DNA from: Gammaproteobacteria bacterium
Lineage (GTDB): Bacteria > Pseudomonadota > Gammaproteobacteria > Thiohalomonadales > Thiohalomonadaceae
Length of the DNA stretch: 64,000 bases
Assembly: GCA_026196575.1 (NCBI GenBank)
Contig: JAPHSX010000003.1
Span: 1 to 64,000 of the forward strand
Reading direction: 5' to 3'
The translations under genes were made by a program, and so were the position numbers. The first letter of the stretch is position 1, and each line of letters opens with the position of its first letter. The notes beneath the pieces are model-generated. The model saw nothing but the letters and a program-made list of their open reading frames with translations, was not told the origin of the DNA and did not search any database. Shown piece by piece: positions 19,210 through 28,773 of the stretch.

Positions 19210-19586
19210 ACGACGACAGACTTATCGAGAGGATCAGGGGTGAGCTGGATGGCCGGGCCGAGGGGCTTACCCCCTCGACCTTGGGGCGCCTGCGCGCCGC
19301 GCGCCGTGCGGCACTCGATAGCGCATCCCGCCGCGCGCCGCGCCGCCACTGGTTGCCGGCGGTTGCCGCCTCGTTCTTTGTGATAGTGGCAACGGGCGTG
19401 ATCTGGTTTGAACTCAGCCGCGCCCCGCAGACGGCCCCGCAAATGGCACTGGCTTCGCTGCCGCAGATCGCCGCGATGAGTGAATTGCCGCTGCTCGATG
19501 AGAGTGATGAGGGGGATGATCTCGAGCTCTATCGTGATCTGGAGTTCTACTACTGGCTGGAGCAGGAGTTGCCCCATGCCGGTTAG
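19206..19586 (+). CDS. DUF3619-like single-pass membrane protein, probable anti-sigma partner
   Basis: A 126-residue protein starting with GTG that overlaps the sigma factor stop (GTGA). The N-terminal 50 residues are charged and cytoplasmic (RIRGELDGRAEGLTPSTLGR). A membrane segment spans about residues 55-75, and the C-terminal periplasmic part is acidic (DESDEGDDLELYRDLEFYYW). The layout matches DUF3619 proteins found after this type of sigma factor. An anti-sigma role is inferred from topology and position only. Confidence 0.75.
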   Translation: MNDDRLIERIRGELDGRAEGLTPSTLGRLRAARRAALDSASRRAPRRHWLPAVAASFFVIVATGVIWFELSRAPQTAPQMALASLPQIAAMSELPLLDESDEGDDLELYRDLEFYYWLEQELPHAG

Positions 19587-19776
19587 GTGGCTGCTGTTGC
19601 TGGCGCTATTCAATGTGACGATCGTGGCGGCAGAGGAGGATGCCCCGCCGCTGGCGCTGCTGGAGTATCTGGGTGAGTGGCTGGACGAGGGCGGCAATGA
19701 GATCGATCCGCAGGAGCTGGCGTTATTGCAGCTGGATGGGGAGCCGGTGGGAGGTGAGGGTAATGATAAAGAGTAA
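19576..19776 (+). CDS. Small secreted protein of the sigma factor operon
   Basis: A 66-residue protein with a signal peptide (MPVRWLLLLALF..., cleavage after VAA) and a short acidic mature part rich in Glu, Asp and Leu. The ATG overlaps the end of the upstream gene by 11 bases and follows CAGGAGTT. No family was recognised. Its overlapping, coupled position between the DUF3619 and DUF3106 genes argues that it is real. Confidence 0.7.
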   Translation: MPVRWLLLLALFNVTIVAAEEDAPPLALLEYLGEWLDEGGNEIDPQELALLQLDGEPVGGEGNDKE

Positions 19777-20344
19777 ATTCTGGCGGGTGTTGGCGCTAAT
19801 GGTGACCGGACTATCGGGTTGGTGGCTGCCACAGGCGCACGCCCTGGAGTGGGACGCGCTTGGTGACGCCGAGAGGGAGCTGTTACAGCCCTATCAGGGA
19901 CGCTGGGAGAGCCTGGATGAGGCGCAGCAGCAGCGCCTGCAAAGGGGGGCGGCGCGCTGGCAGCAGATGGATCAGGCGCAGCGCGCCCGCCAGCGGCAGC
20001 GTTTTGAGCGCTGGCAGCAGCTGACACCGGCACAGCGGGAGCAGACGCGCCAGCGTTTCGAGCAGTTCAAGCAACTACCGGCGGCACAGCAGCAGCGGTT
20101 GCGCCAGCGCATGCAGCAGTTTCGTGAGCTGCCAGCGGAGCGGCGCGAGGAGCTGCGCCAGCGCTTCGAGCAGATGAGCCCGCAACAGCGCGCGGCGCTG
20201 CGCGCGCGCATGCAGTCGCAACAAGCTGACGATGAGTCGGTGCCAGAGGATGAGGCGTCGCGGCATGATGCGCCGCGCGAGCGGCCCATGGAGCGACGCT
20301 CGGAACGGCGGCAAAACTCTACCCCGATGAGGAGACAACGTTAA
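19763..20344 (+). CDS. DUF3106 domain protein, periplasmic, Arg/Gln-rich repeats
   Basis: A 193-residue protein with a signal peptide ending near PQAHA (residue 26). The mature part has helical repeats of about 17 residues with the pattern RQRFExWxxLxPAQR, at least four in a row, typical of DUF3106. They should form a long charged helical rod or bundle. It starts 14 bases inside the previous gene after GGAGGTGAGGG. The C-terminal tail is Arg/Glu-rich and disordered. DUF3106 proteins usually sit with this sigma factor type. Their function is unknown; a CpxP/Spy-like periplasmic sensor or chaperone is a speculation based on LTxxQ-like repeats. Confidence 0.8.
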   Translation: MIKSKFWRVLALMVTGLSGWWLPQAHALEWDALGDAERELLQPYQGRWESLDEAQQQRLQRGAARWQQMDQAQRARQRQRFERWQQLTPAQREQTRQRFEQFKQLPAAQQQRLRQRMQQFRELPAERREELRQRFEQMSPQQRAALRARMQSQQADDESVPEDEASRHDAPRERPMERRSERRQNSTPMRRQR

Positions 20345-21133
20345 ATGGTAACAATAAAAAAAAGGGTCATTACGACGGCGCTGCTGGGTCTGGTCGCCTC
20401 GCCGCTGCTGGCGGATAGCGGTTTCAGTGTCGGTGCCGAATACAGTGAGGGCGATTATGGCACCGGCGAGACCAGCCGCTCCTGGTATCTGCCCGTGAGC
20501 TGGCGCTATCAGGAAGGCAACCTTCGTGCCTCACTGACGGTACCCTATATCACGGTCGAGGGCTCGGCGCTGGTTACGGTTGGCGGTACACCGCTCTCGC
20601 CATCCGGCATGGGGATGAGCGGTGGTGACGCCACCACCACTACCACGACCACGCGTACCGCCTCCGGTCTGGGGGATGTGCTGCTCAGCGGCAGTTACCG
20701 GTTGCTGGGCGAGTCCGACAGCCGCCCGTGGCTGGCGGCCACTGCCACGATTAAGTTCGGCACCGCGGATGAGGCGGAAGGGCTTGGCACCGGCGAGGAT
20801 GACTATACCCTGCAGCTGGAGGCGGGCAAGGGGCCCCTCTCCGGTTACGCCGGTTACACCCTGCTGGGCGACACTGCCACGCTCGATTACAACGATGTCG
20901 CCTTTGTCGGTGTCGCGCTGGACGTGCCGCTCGGCAAGAGCCGGGCGCTGGGGGTTGAATACTATACCGAGGAGGCGGCCCTCAGTGGCATGGATGATCT
21001 CCGGCAGGCGACCCTCTCGCTCAACGGCGAGGTGAGCCGGGAGATGGACTACTCCCTCTACTATATCGCCGGGTTGAGTGACAGCAGCGCCGATAGTGTG
21101 ATCGGCGTGAATTTCAGTTCGCGTCTCAAATAG
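20345..21133 (+). CDS. Outer membrane beta-barrel protein, transporter-like
   Basis: A 262-residue protein with a signal peptide (cleavage after LLAD or nearby) and alternating hydrophobic beta-strand pattern. It ends in GVNFSSRLK and has no C-terminal aromatic residue, which is unusual for a BAM substrate. A Thr-rich loop (ATTTTTTTRTASGLGD) lies near residue 100. The start follows the DUF3106 stop directly. It resembles small secreted or outer membrane 'transporter' proteins often annotated without known substrate. It is the last gene of the sigma factor operon. Confidence 0.7.
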   Translation: MVTIKKRVITTALLGLVASPLLADSGFSVGAEYSEGDYGTGETSRSWYLPVSWRYQEGNLRASLTVPYITVEGSALVTVGGTPLSPSGMGMSGGDATTTTTTTRTASGLGDVLLSGSYRLLGESDSRPWLAATATIKFGTADEAEGLGTGEDDYTLQLEAGKGPLSGYAGYTLLGDTATLDYNDVAFVGVALDVPLGKSRALGVEYYTEEAALSGMDDLRQATLSLNGEVSREMDYSLYYIAGLSDSSADSVIGVNFSSRLK

Positions 21134-21176
21134 CGCCAGGGGGTCTCTCGCCGCTATAGGGTCGCCGTGCTACTGT

Positions 21177-22475
21177 ATGGCAATGCTGGCGGGAACCCTG
21201 ACAACAGATAAAAAAACGCTCTCCTGGGTACTCTACGACTGGGGGAATTCTGCCTATGCCACCACGGTGATGGCGGGCTTCTTTCCGGTCTTTTTCAAGG
21301 AGTACTGGAGCGTCGGGGCAACGGCGGCGCAAAGTACCTTCTACCTGGGGGTTGCCAACTCCCTGGCCAGCCTGCTTATTGTCCTTCTCGCGCCGCTGCT
21401 CGGGGCGATCGCCGATCAGTGCGCGGCGCGCAAACGCTTTCTGCTCTTCTTTGCCTTCCTCGGGATCGGCATGAGTGCGCTGTTGCCGCTGGTGGCGCAG
21501 GGGCAGTGGCCGTGGGCGGTGCTGCTCTATGTGATGGCGACGATTGGTTTCTCCGGCAGTATCACCTTTTACGATTCGCTGATTGTCTTTGTCACCACCC
21601 CGGCGCGCCTCGATCAGCTCTCGGCGCTGGGCTATGCCATGGGCTATCTGGGCGGCGGGTTGCTCTTCGCGCTCAATGTCTGGATGACCCTGCAACCGGC
21701 GTTCTTTGGCCTGGCCGATGCGGCCGAGGCGGTACGCCTCTCCTTCTACAGTGTTGCCCTCTGGTGGCTGCTCTTCACGCTGCCGCTGGCGCTGTGGGTA
21801 AGTGAACCGGACCGGCGCACTGACGGCGGTGCCCTGCGGGCGGTGCGCGGCGGTCTGCGCCAGCTGCGCGATACCCTGCGCCACATCCGCCAGCTGCGCA
21901 CGGTCTATCTCTTCCTGCTCGCCTACTGGTGTTACATCGACGGCGTCGACACCATCGTGCGCATGGCGGTCGATTACGGCATGTCGCTCGGCTTTAATTC
22001 CAACAGCCTCATCGTGGCGCTGCTGCTCACCCAGTTCGTCGGCTTTCCCGCCGCCATCGCCTTCGGCTATCTGGGCAAGCGGATCGGTGCCAAACGCGGC
22101 ATCTATCTGGCCATCGCCGCCTATGTGGTGATCGTGGTGTCGGCCTCGCGCATGGAGAGTGAACAGGCGTTCTACGCCCTGGCCATTGCCATCGGTCTGG
22201 TGCAGGGGGGGATTCAGTCACTGAGTCGCTCCTTTTACGCACGCCTGATCCCGCACGACAAGTCGGCGGAGTTCTTTGGCTTTTACAATATGCTCGGCAA
22301 GTTTGCCGCGGTGCTCGGGCCGTTGATGGTCGGTTGGGTGGGGGTGGTGAGTGGCGATCCGCGCCTCGGGATCCTGAGCCTGCTGCTGCTATTCTTTGTC
22401 GGCGCGTTGTTGCTCAGCCGGGTGGCGGATGAGGGTGGGGGAGTGAGAGATGGTGTCGATACGCGGGAGGGGTGA
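21177..22475 (+). CDS. MFS transporter, UMF1 (Atg22-like) family
   Basis: Inner membrane transporter of 432 residues with about 12 hydrophobic segments. The N-terminal WVLYDWGNSAYATTVMAGFF and GGIQSLSRSFYARLIP motifs are hallmarks of the UMF1/Atg22 branch, whose members are thought to move amino acids or other small solutes. A second ATG lies two codons in. The DUF2339 gene follows with an ATG 3 bases after the stop. Confidence 0.88.
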   Translation: MAMLAGTLTTDKKTLSWVLYDWGNSAYATTVMAGFFPVFFKEYWSVGATAAQSTFYLGVANSLASLLIVLLAPLLGAIADQCAARKRFLLFFAFLGIGMSALLPLVAQGQWPWAVLLYVMATIGFSGSITFYDSLIVFVTTPARLDQLSALGYAMGYLGGGLLFALNVWMTLQPAFFGLADAAEAVRLSFYSVALWWLLFTLPLALWVSEPDRRTDGGALRAVRGGLRQLRDTLRHIRQLRTVYLFLLAYWCYIDGVDTIVRMAVDYGMSLGFNSNSLIVALLLTQFVGFPAAIAFGYLGKRIGAKRGIYLAIAAYVVIVVSASRMESEQAFYALAIAIGLVQGGIQSLSRSFYARLIPHDKSAEFFGFYNMLGKFAAVLGPLMVGWVGVVSGDPRLGILSLLLLFFVGALLLSRVADEGGGVRDGVDTREG

Positions 22476-22478
22476 GTG

Positions 22479-25199
22479 ATGGGTTGGCTGTTGACGTTTG
22501 TCGGGGCTGTGCTTGGTGCGCTGCTCGATGAGTTTGCGGGTCTGCTCTATGGCGCCCTGCTCGGTTATCTGCTGGGTCACAGCCTCATCGTGACGCAACG
22601 CCTCTACCGGCTGGAGGCGCAGGTGGCGCGGCTGCGGGAGGCGGCGGGCACTACGCCGTCATCTGTTGAAGCTGTAGCGTCAGCAACAACAGCGACAGGG
22701 GCTGTCGCTGAGGCGGCTGCCCCCGTGGCCGCAGAGGTTATTTACGAGTTGGATGCCGACACCCCCCCTGCACCCATGGCGGCGAAGAGGGCGGCGACGC
22801 AGCCTGCCCCTACGGCGTCGTCGGGCTGGGGTGAAACCGGGGATGCGACGGCGGAGTACAAGGGGAGTGACCTGCTCGCCTCGGTGATGGGCTTCTTCCT
22901 CGACGGCAACGTGGTGGTGCGGGTCGGGATTGTGGTGCTCTTCTTCGGCGTCGCCTTTTTGCTCAAATACGCCTCGGATCACAGCCTGCTCTCCATCGAG
23001 TGGCGCCTGAGCGGTGCCGCCCTCGGTGCGCTGGCGCTGATTGGCGCAGGGTGGCGGCTGCGCGAGCGGCGTACCAGCTATGCCCTGCTGATTCAGGGGG
23101 GCGGCATCGGCCTCTTCTACCTTACGGTCTACGCCGCGGCCAAGCTCTACCACCTGCTGCCGCTGGGGCTGGCCTTTGGCCTGATGCTGGCGCTGGTGGC
23201 CCTCTCGGCGTTACTTGCGCTGCTGCAGGATGCGCGCAGCCTCGCCGCCTTCGGCATTAGCGGCGGTTTTCTCGCCCCGGTGCTTACCTCCACCGGCGAG
23301 GGAAGCCATGTGATGCTCTTCTCCTACTACGCACTGCTTAACGGCGGCATCCTCGGTATCGCCTGGTTCAAGGCGTGGCGCGAGCTCAATCTACTCGGTT
23401 TTCTCTTCACCTTCATCATCGGCACGGCGTGGGGGTGGCAGTACTATCGCCCCGAGCATTTTGCCACCACCGAACCCTTCCTCATTCTCTTCTTCCTCTT
23501 CTATGTCGCCATCGCGGTGCTGTTCGCGCTGCGCCAGCCGCTGCAACTCAAGGGCTATGTGGATGGCTCGCTGGTATTCGGCGTGCCCATCGTCGGCTTC
23601 TCGCTGCAGTATGGCCTGGTGCGCGAGATGGAGTATGGCCTCGCCTTTAGCGCCCTGCTGCTGGGCTTCTTCTATGTGGGGCTGGCGCTGGCGTTGTGGC
23701 GTCGCCGTATCGAGGGGATCCGCCTGCTCACCGAATCCTTCCTTGCCCTGGGGGTCGCCTTCGCTACCATGGCGATTCCGCTGGCGCTGGACGGGCGCTG
23801 GACCTCCGCCGCCTGGGCTATGGAGGGGGCGGCGCTGCTGTGGGTAGGGGTGCAGCAGCAGCGGCTGCTGCCGCGCCTCTCCGGGCTGCTGCTGCAGCTG
23901 GGGGCGGGTTTCTCCTTTCTCACCACCTTCGATAGTTCGGGCGGCAGCTGGCCGATCCTTAACGGTTTTTATCTCGGCACCCTGTTGCTCTCCCTGGCGG
24001 GACTCTTCAGTAGTTTCCAGTTACAGCGCCATGATGAGTCACTGCGCTGGTTTGAGCGTAAGTTGCACTACCTTGCCCTGACCTGGGGGCTGGCGTGGTG
24101 GTTGCTCGGCGGGTTGCAGGAGATCGCTCGCCACCTCTCTTTGCTCAATGAATATGCAGCCGCCCTGCTCTTGATGGCGGCGAGCGCGGCGACCCTGCTC
24201 GGGCTCTATCAGCGCCTCGCCTGGCAGGCGTTGCGTTATCCGCTGCTGGGGCTGTTACCGGCGGCGCTGTTGCTGGCACTTAATGCCATCGACCAGCCAC
24301 CGCTTGGCCACCCGCTGGCGGGCTGGTCGCTGTTGCCCTGGCTGCTGCTCTTTGCCGTGCAGTACCGCCTGTTGTGGCGACTGCGTGCGGTCTATTCGCC
24401 AGGTTTGCTGCGTTTCGGTCATAGCGCCACCCTGTGGCTGCTGCTGTTCCTGCCGAGCTGGGAGTTGCCCTGGCAGGTGCGCCACTGGCTGCCCGAGGGC
24501 GAGGTATGGCACTACTGCGCCTGGGTAGTGGTACCGCTGCTGGCGATGGCGCTGCTGTTGTGGCGCGGCCCGCGGCTGGCCTGGCCGGTGCGCCGTTACC
24601 TCACCACCTATCTGGGTAGCGCACTGATCCCGGTGGCGCTGGCCATGCTGGCGTGGTTTGGCCTGGTCTTTGTTTCGGCCGCTGACCCTGAGCCCCTGCC
24701 CTACCTGCCGCTGCTCAACCCGCTGGAGTTGACACAACTGTTGATCCTGCTGTTGCTCACCTCATGGCTGCTGCTGCACCGGCGACGCAGTTCACGGATT
24801 CTCGGCGAGGTGGATCCAAGGGTGTTCTACGCCCTGCTCGGCGCGGCGGCCTTCATGCTGCTCAACGAGGTGATCGCCCACACCATTCACCACTGGTACG
24901 GGGTGCCCTATCGGCTGACGGCGCTGCATCAATCGTGGTTGTTCCAGGCCACGCTGTCGGTGGTGTGGGGCGTGACGGCACTGATTATTACGGTGAGCGC
25001 GACGCGCCTCGGGCTGCGCACCCTGTGGCTGGTCGGCGCGGCGCTGCTGGGACTGGTGGTGGTGAAGCTCTTTTTTGTCGACCTTGCCGGCAGCGGCACC
25101 ATCGCCCGTATCGTCTCCTTTATTGCGGTGGGGGTGCTGATGTTGCTGACGGGTTATTTTTCACCGATGCCGCCCAGGCGAGAGGAGGAGAGGGCATGA
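22479..25199 (+). CDS. DUF2339 multi-pass membrane protein
   Basis: A 906-residue protein. A short N-terminal hydrophobic region (glycine-zipper-like) and a coiled stretch (LEAQVARLREAAG) are followed by an Ala/Thr-rich linker. After that come more than 20 predicted membrane segments, as in DUF2339. The family function is unknown. ATG 22479 follows GGAGGGG; an in-frame GTG lies one codon earlier. It overlaps the DUF3999 gene by 4 bases (ATGA). DUF2339 and DUF3999 genes are regularly paired, so the proteins probably act together at the inner membrane. Confidence 0.9.
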   Translation: MGWLLTFVGAVLGALLDEFAGLLYGALLGYLLGHSLIVTQRLYRLEAQVARLREAAGTTPSSVEAVASATTATGAVAEAAAPVAAEVIYELDADTPPAPMAAKRAATQPAPTASSGWGETGDATAEYKGSDLLASVMGFFLDGNVVVRVGIVVLFFGVAFLLKYASDHSLLSIEWRLSGAALGALALIGAGWRLRERRTSYALLIQGGGIGLFYLTVYAAAKLYHLLPLGLAFGLMLALVALSALLALLQDARSLAAFGISGGFLAPVLTSTGEGSHVMLFSYYALLNGGILGIAWFKAWRELNLLGFLFTFIIGTAWGWQYYRPEHFATTEPFLILFFLFYVAIAVLFALRQPLQLKGYVDGSLVFGVPIVGFSLQYGLVREMEYGLAFSALLLGFFYVGLALALWRRRIEGIRLLTESFLALGVAFATMAIPLALDGRWTSAAWAMEGAALLWVGVQQQRLLPRLSGLLLQLGAGFSFLTTFDSSGGSWPILNGFYLGTLLLSLAGLFSSFQLQRHDESLRWFERKLHYLALTWGLAWWLLGGLQEIARHLSLLNEYAAALLLMAASAATLLGLYQRLAWQALRYPLLGLLPAALLLALNAIDQPPLGHPLAGWSLLPWLLLFAVQYRLLWRLRAVYSPGLLRFGHSATLWLLLFLPSWELPWQVRHWLPEGEVWHYCAWVVVPLLAMALLLWRGPRLAWPVRRYLTTYLGSALIPVALAMLAWFGLVFVSAADPEPLPYLPLLNPLELTQLLILLLLTSWLLLHRRRSSRILGEVDPRVFYALLGAAAFMLLNEVIAHTIHHWYGVPYRLTALHQSWLFQATLSVVWGVTALIITVSATRLGLRTLWLVGAALLGLVVVKLFFVDLAGSGTIARIVSFIAVGVLMLLTGYFSPMPPRREEERA

Positions 25200-26566
25200 G
25201 CAAACGGATGGGGGGAGTGCTTCTGCTGCTGGCAGGCAGTGTGATGGCCGCGCCGTTGCAGATGAACGATTTTGCCTACGGCATCCCGCTGCAGGTCGAT
25301 GGCGACGGGGCGATCTACAGCCTGCCGCTGCCGGCCGAGGTCTACCGCCGCACCGTGCGCAGCGACCTGGGCGATCTGCGGGTGTTCAACGGTCTTGGCG
25401 AAGAGGTGCCACACCTGCTGCAGCGCGAGCCGGCACAGCAGCTGGCGCCACGGCGCATCAAGGCAAAACTCTACCCGCTGCCGACCCAGGAGAACCAGCC
25501 CGCCGGCGAGGAGCTGCATATCGCCATTGGCGGTGAGGGTCCCCTCATCGACTATTACAGCGGTCGCCTGCCGCTACCGGGTGCCGGCGCCGGTGAGTAC
25601 TACCTGCTCGATGCCAGCGATGCCGAGGCGCCAGTCGAGCGGCTCCACCTAGAGTGGGACGAAGGTGTGGAGCCGTTGCTGGCTGAGGTCTCGCTGGATG
25701 GCAGCGATGACCTCAGCCACTGGCAGCCGCTGCTGCAGAAGCGCACCATTGCCTCCCTCAGCCAGCAGGGCTTTCAGTTACGACAGTCGAATCTGGAGCT
25801 GCCGGCGCAGCGCGTAAAGTACTACCGCCTGCACTGGCCGCCGGGCAGCCGGGGGATCGCACTGCGCAGGGTGGAGATGGAACTGCGTCCCGCCTATCAG
25901 CCGCTGCCGGGGGAGAGCATAAGGGTCGAGCCGACGGCCGGGGCGGGCGGTGATGGCGAGTATGAGTTCACCCTCGATGGCCACTTCCCGATAAGCGCGG
26001 TGCAGCTGGTGATGCCGCAGCGCAACAGCGTGGTGTATGCCCGCCTCTTCTCCCGTGCCGAGAGCGCGCAGCCCTGGCAGCGGCGCCACCAGGGGCTCTT
26101 CTATGACCTGGAGCGAGAGGGCCACCGCCTGCGCAACGAGCCGTTGAAGCTCTCGCCGCTGAGCCATCCGCAGTGGCGGCTGGAGGTGGAGCAGGAGGGC
26201 GGCGGCCTCGGTCGTGGTCTGCCACAGCTGGAGGTGAGCTGGCATCCGCAGCGGCTGCTCTTCGTCGCCCGTGGCGAGATGCCCTTTACCCTCGCCTTCG
26301 GCCGGCAGCAGACCGAGAGCCAGGGCGTCGCCATTGACCCGCTGTTGCGACGCATTACTGACGATGGGTCGCGTGGCGGAATGATCAAGTCCGCAGCGGC
26401 GGGTGAGCGCTTCGAGCTGGGGGGCGAGATGCGCTTGAGGCCGCCTGTCCCGCCGCTGCCGTGGAAAAAGTGGCTACTCTGGGCGCTGCTGCTCGGCGGG
26501 GTGGGGGTGTTGGCAGTGATGGCGCGCACTCTCTGGTATCAGCTGCGCGGCTCTGAGACACGATGA
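25196..26566 (+). CDS. DUF3999 family protein
   Basis: A 456-residue protein with a signal peptide (cleavage after VMAA or nearby), a large periplasmic part made mostly of beta-strands, and one C-terminal membrane anchor near residues 425-445 followed by a basic tail. Length and topology fit DUF3999. Its ATG overlaps the DUF2339 stop, so translation is coupled. No enzyme motif is visible. The longer in-frame opening from 24764 lies inside DUF2339 and is rejected. Confidence 0.85.
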   Translation: MSKRMGGVLLLLAGSVMAAPLQMNDFAYGIPLQVDGDGAIYSLPLPAEVYRRTVRSDLGDLRVFNGLGEEVPHLLQREPAQQLAPRRIKAKLYPLPTQENQPAGEELHIAIGGEGPLIDYYSGRLPLPGAGAGEYYLLDASDAEAPVERLHLEWDEGVEPLLAEVSLDGSDDLSHWQPLLQKRTIASLSQQGFQLRQSNLELPAQRVKYYRLHWPPGSRGIALRRVEMELRPAYQPLPGESIRVEPTAGAGGDGEYEFTLDGHFPISAVQLVMPQRNSVVYARLFSRAESAQPWQRRHQGLFYDLEREGHRLRNEPLKLSPLSHPQWRLEVEQEGGGLGRGLPQLEVSWHPQRLLFVARGEMPFTLAFGRQQTESQGVAIDPLLRRITDDGSRGGMIKSAAAGERFELGGEMRLRPPVPPLPWKKWLLWALLLGGVGVLAVMARTLWYQLRGSETR

Positions 26567-26639
26567 GACGCCATGAGGCACATAGCCCGCATTGGCCGGG
26601 CGAGATAAACTAGCACCACTCCCACGGCGGTTTTTCCCC

Positions 26640-27434
26640 ATGCACAGCGACGACTATCAACAGCGCTTCGGCGGCATTCAGCGGCTCTACGGTACGCCGG
26701 GGGCGGCGGCGATCCGCGACAGTCACCTCTGCGTCATTGGCATCGGCGGGGTCGGCTCCTGGGCGGTGGAGGCACTGGCGCGTAGCGGGGTCGGCGCCAT
26801 CACCTTTATCGACCACGACGACATCGCCGCCAGCAACACCAACCGCCAGCTGCACACCCTCACCGATACCTACGAGCGCGCCAAGTCCGAGGTGATGGCA
26901 GAGCGGGTGCGGGCAATCAATCCGGAGTGCCGCGTCACGGCCATCGACGACCTGCTGAGCGAGACCAATCTCGAAAAATATATCGGCAGCGGTTTTGATT
27001 ATGTGATCGACGCCATCGACTCGATTCGTCAGAAGGCGGCGCTCATTCACTACTGCAAGCGGAACAAGATCCCGATCATCACTACCGGCGGGGCAGGCGG
27101 CATCAGCGACCCCACACGCATCGAGATCACCGACCTGAGCAAGACCCACAACGACCCGCTCGCCGCCAAGGTGCGCCAGCGGCTGCGCAGTGATTACGGC
27201 TTCAGCAAAAATCCGCAGCGCCGTTTTGGCGTCGACTGCGTCTTCTCCACCGAGCAGCACCTCTACCCCAAGGCCGACGGCAGCGTCTGCCAGCGCAAGC
27301 CAGGGGTGAAGGGGGCAACGCTGGACTGCAACCTCGGCTACGGCTCGGCCACCTTCGTTACCGCGACCTTCGGTTTTGTCGCGGTGTCGCGTGCCCTGCA
27401 GAAGATTGTCGAACGGGCGGCGCGTAACGTCTGA
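26640..27434 (+). CDS. tcdA: tRNA threonylcarbamoyladenosine dehydratase
   Basis: E1-like ATP-dependent enzyme that cyclises t6A37 in tRNA to ct6A. The product is 264 residues. The nucleotide-binding motif GIGGVGSWAVEALARSG lies near residue 34, followed by DHDDIAASNTNRQ, and the C-terminal KGATLDCNLGYGSATF is typical of TcdA/CsdL. The ATG at 26640 gives the usual N-terminus; an earlier in-frame start at 26592 adds 16 residues with no support. It stands alone. Confidence 0.94.
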   Translation: MHSDDYQQRFGGIQRLYGTPGAAAIRDSHLCVIGIGGVGSWAVEALARSGVGAITFIDHDDIAASNTNRQLHTLTDTYERAKSEVMAERVRAINPECRVTAIDDLLSETNLEKYIGSGFDYVIDAIDSIRQKAALIHYCKRNKIPIITTGGAGGISDPTRIEITDLSKTHNDPLAAKVRQRLRSDYGFSKNPQRRFGVDCVFSTEQHLYPKADGSVCQRKPGVKGATLDCNLGYGSATFVTATFGFVAVSRALQKIVERAARNV

Positions 27435-27442
27435 AGCCGCGA

Positions 27443-28723
27443 TTACCAGGGGTAGTAGAAGAAGAGGGTGACTTCGCTCCCCTCATCCCCCACTGCGTAG
27501 TCGGCGCGGTAGACACTCCCCGAGGCCGAGAGTAGCCGGCCGCCGATGCCGTAGCTGGTGCGCTGCTCCTGCCACAGCCCTGACGACGCCTCGGCTACCG
27601 TACCCGTCTCGGCAAAAAAGGCCAGCTGCAGCGAGGTGGTCACATCCTTCCAGATGAAGTAGTTAAATGGTTTGGCTTCGCGGGCAAAGTTCATGCGGTA
27701 TTCCACCCCGAGAAAGGCCATGTGGCTACCGTAGAAACGGCCCCGCGGGTAGGAGCGCAGCCGGTCATTACCTCCCAGACTGGTGGCGGTGCCGTTGCTG
27801 CGCTGCAGGATGAAGCTGTCGACGATCTCCTGTTCGGCCTGCAGGCAGCTGCTGTCGAGCGGGTCGCAGTTAAAGCCGAGCTCGGTGCGGATGGCGGTGG
27901 GGTCGGTCTGCCCCTCGCGGGTGACGTTGGCATCGGACTGGTAGTAGTTGAGCGCCACGGTGTCATTACTGAACACCGGCAGGTAGAGCGAGAGCGAAGT
28001 GTCGAGGGTGTAGAAGTCCGGGTCGTTTGCTGTCTGCGCCGGATTGTCGCGGTAGCTGAGGCCAAGGCGCAGCCCCTTGCGCGGGTCCTGGTGATCGTCG
28101 GTCAGGTCAAGGGTCAGCCCGTGCAGCCAGGAGCTGGACTCCTGACGGTAGGGTGGGGCGAAGGCGCTGATCACGTTGCCGTCCTTGTCTCGGATATAGG
28201 TCAGGGCAAAGTTGGAGCTGTTGTGTGACGAGGTGAACTCCAGCCTGCGCTCAAACAGCGACAGGGTCAGCCCCAGATGACGCTCATCGGCCTGGTTCAC
28301 CTCGACGATGTTGTAATCATCCTTGCCGGTATTCATGCCGCGGCTCTTGTAGTTGTTGACCGCCGCCTTGCTGATCCGCTGATCCATGACGTTGAAAAAC
28401 AGCGTCTTTTTATAGAGCGGCACCTCATCGAACTGCGTCACCCACCCCTCGGCATCGCCACCGACTCGGGTGATGAAGCCGTCGGCGGTGGTGCCGAACA
28501 TATTGCTGAAGTAGCCCATTAGAAAGTAGCCTTCTCCAATGCCGGGCATGCTATAGGGTAAAGGGACCAGCAGGTAGGCGTTATCGGTGGGAAACTGTTC
28601 GCTGCGCCGCTCCGGTGCCGAGTCCAGGATATCGAGTGCCGGCAAGGGGACGGCGGTGAGGGCCAGCGTGGCACCGAGCAGCAGTGCATGCAGGGAGACG
28701 GGTGATGACTTGCGTATCTGCAT
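27443..28723 (-). CDS. Omp85/BamA-superfamily outer membrane protein
   Basis: A 426-residue protein with a signal peptide ending near PALD. The rest is a predicted beta-barrel. The stretch RLRSYPRGRFYG resembles the conserved RGF motif of Omp85 barrels, and the protein ends in FFYYPW, an aromatic C-terminus fit for outer membrane insertion. No POTRA domains are evident, so it may be a minimal D15-like barrel. The function is unknown. It is convergent with tcdA and divergent from the DUF523/DUF1722 gene. Confidence 0.75.
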   Translation of the reverse strand: MQIRKSSPVSLHALLLGATLALTAVPLPALDILDSAPERRSEQFPTDNAYLLVPLPYSMPGIGEGYFLMGYFSNMFGTTADGFITRVGGDAEGWVTQFDEVPLYKKTLFFNVMDQRISKAAVNNYKSRGMNTGKDDYNIVEVNQADERHLGLTLSLFERRLEFTSSHNSSNFALTYIRDKDGNVISAFAPPYRQESSSWLHGLTLDLTDDHQDPRKGLRLGLSYRDNPAQTANDPDFYTLDTSLSLYLPVFSNDTVALNYYQSDANVTREGQTDPTAIRTELGFNCDPLDSSCLQAEQEIVDSFILQRSNGTATSLGGNDRLRSYPRGRFYGSHMAFLGVEYRMNFAREAKPFNYFIWKDVTTSLQLAFFAETGTVAEASSGLWQEQRTSYGIGGRLLSASGSVYRADYAVGDEGSEVTLFFYYPW

Positions 28724-28773
28724 GAATCGGCGATGCTCTCCGTGAGATAGTGTGTGGGCTTAACTGACTGGGT

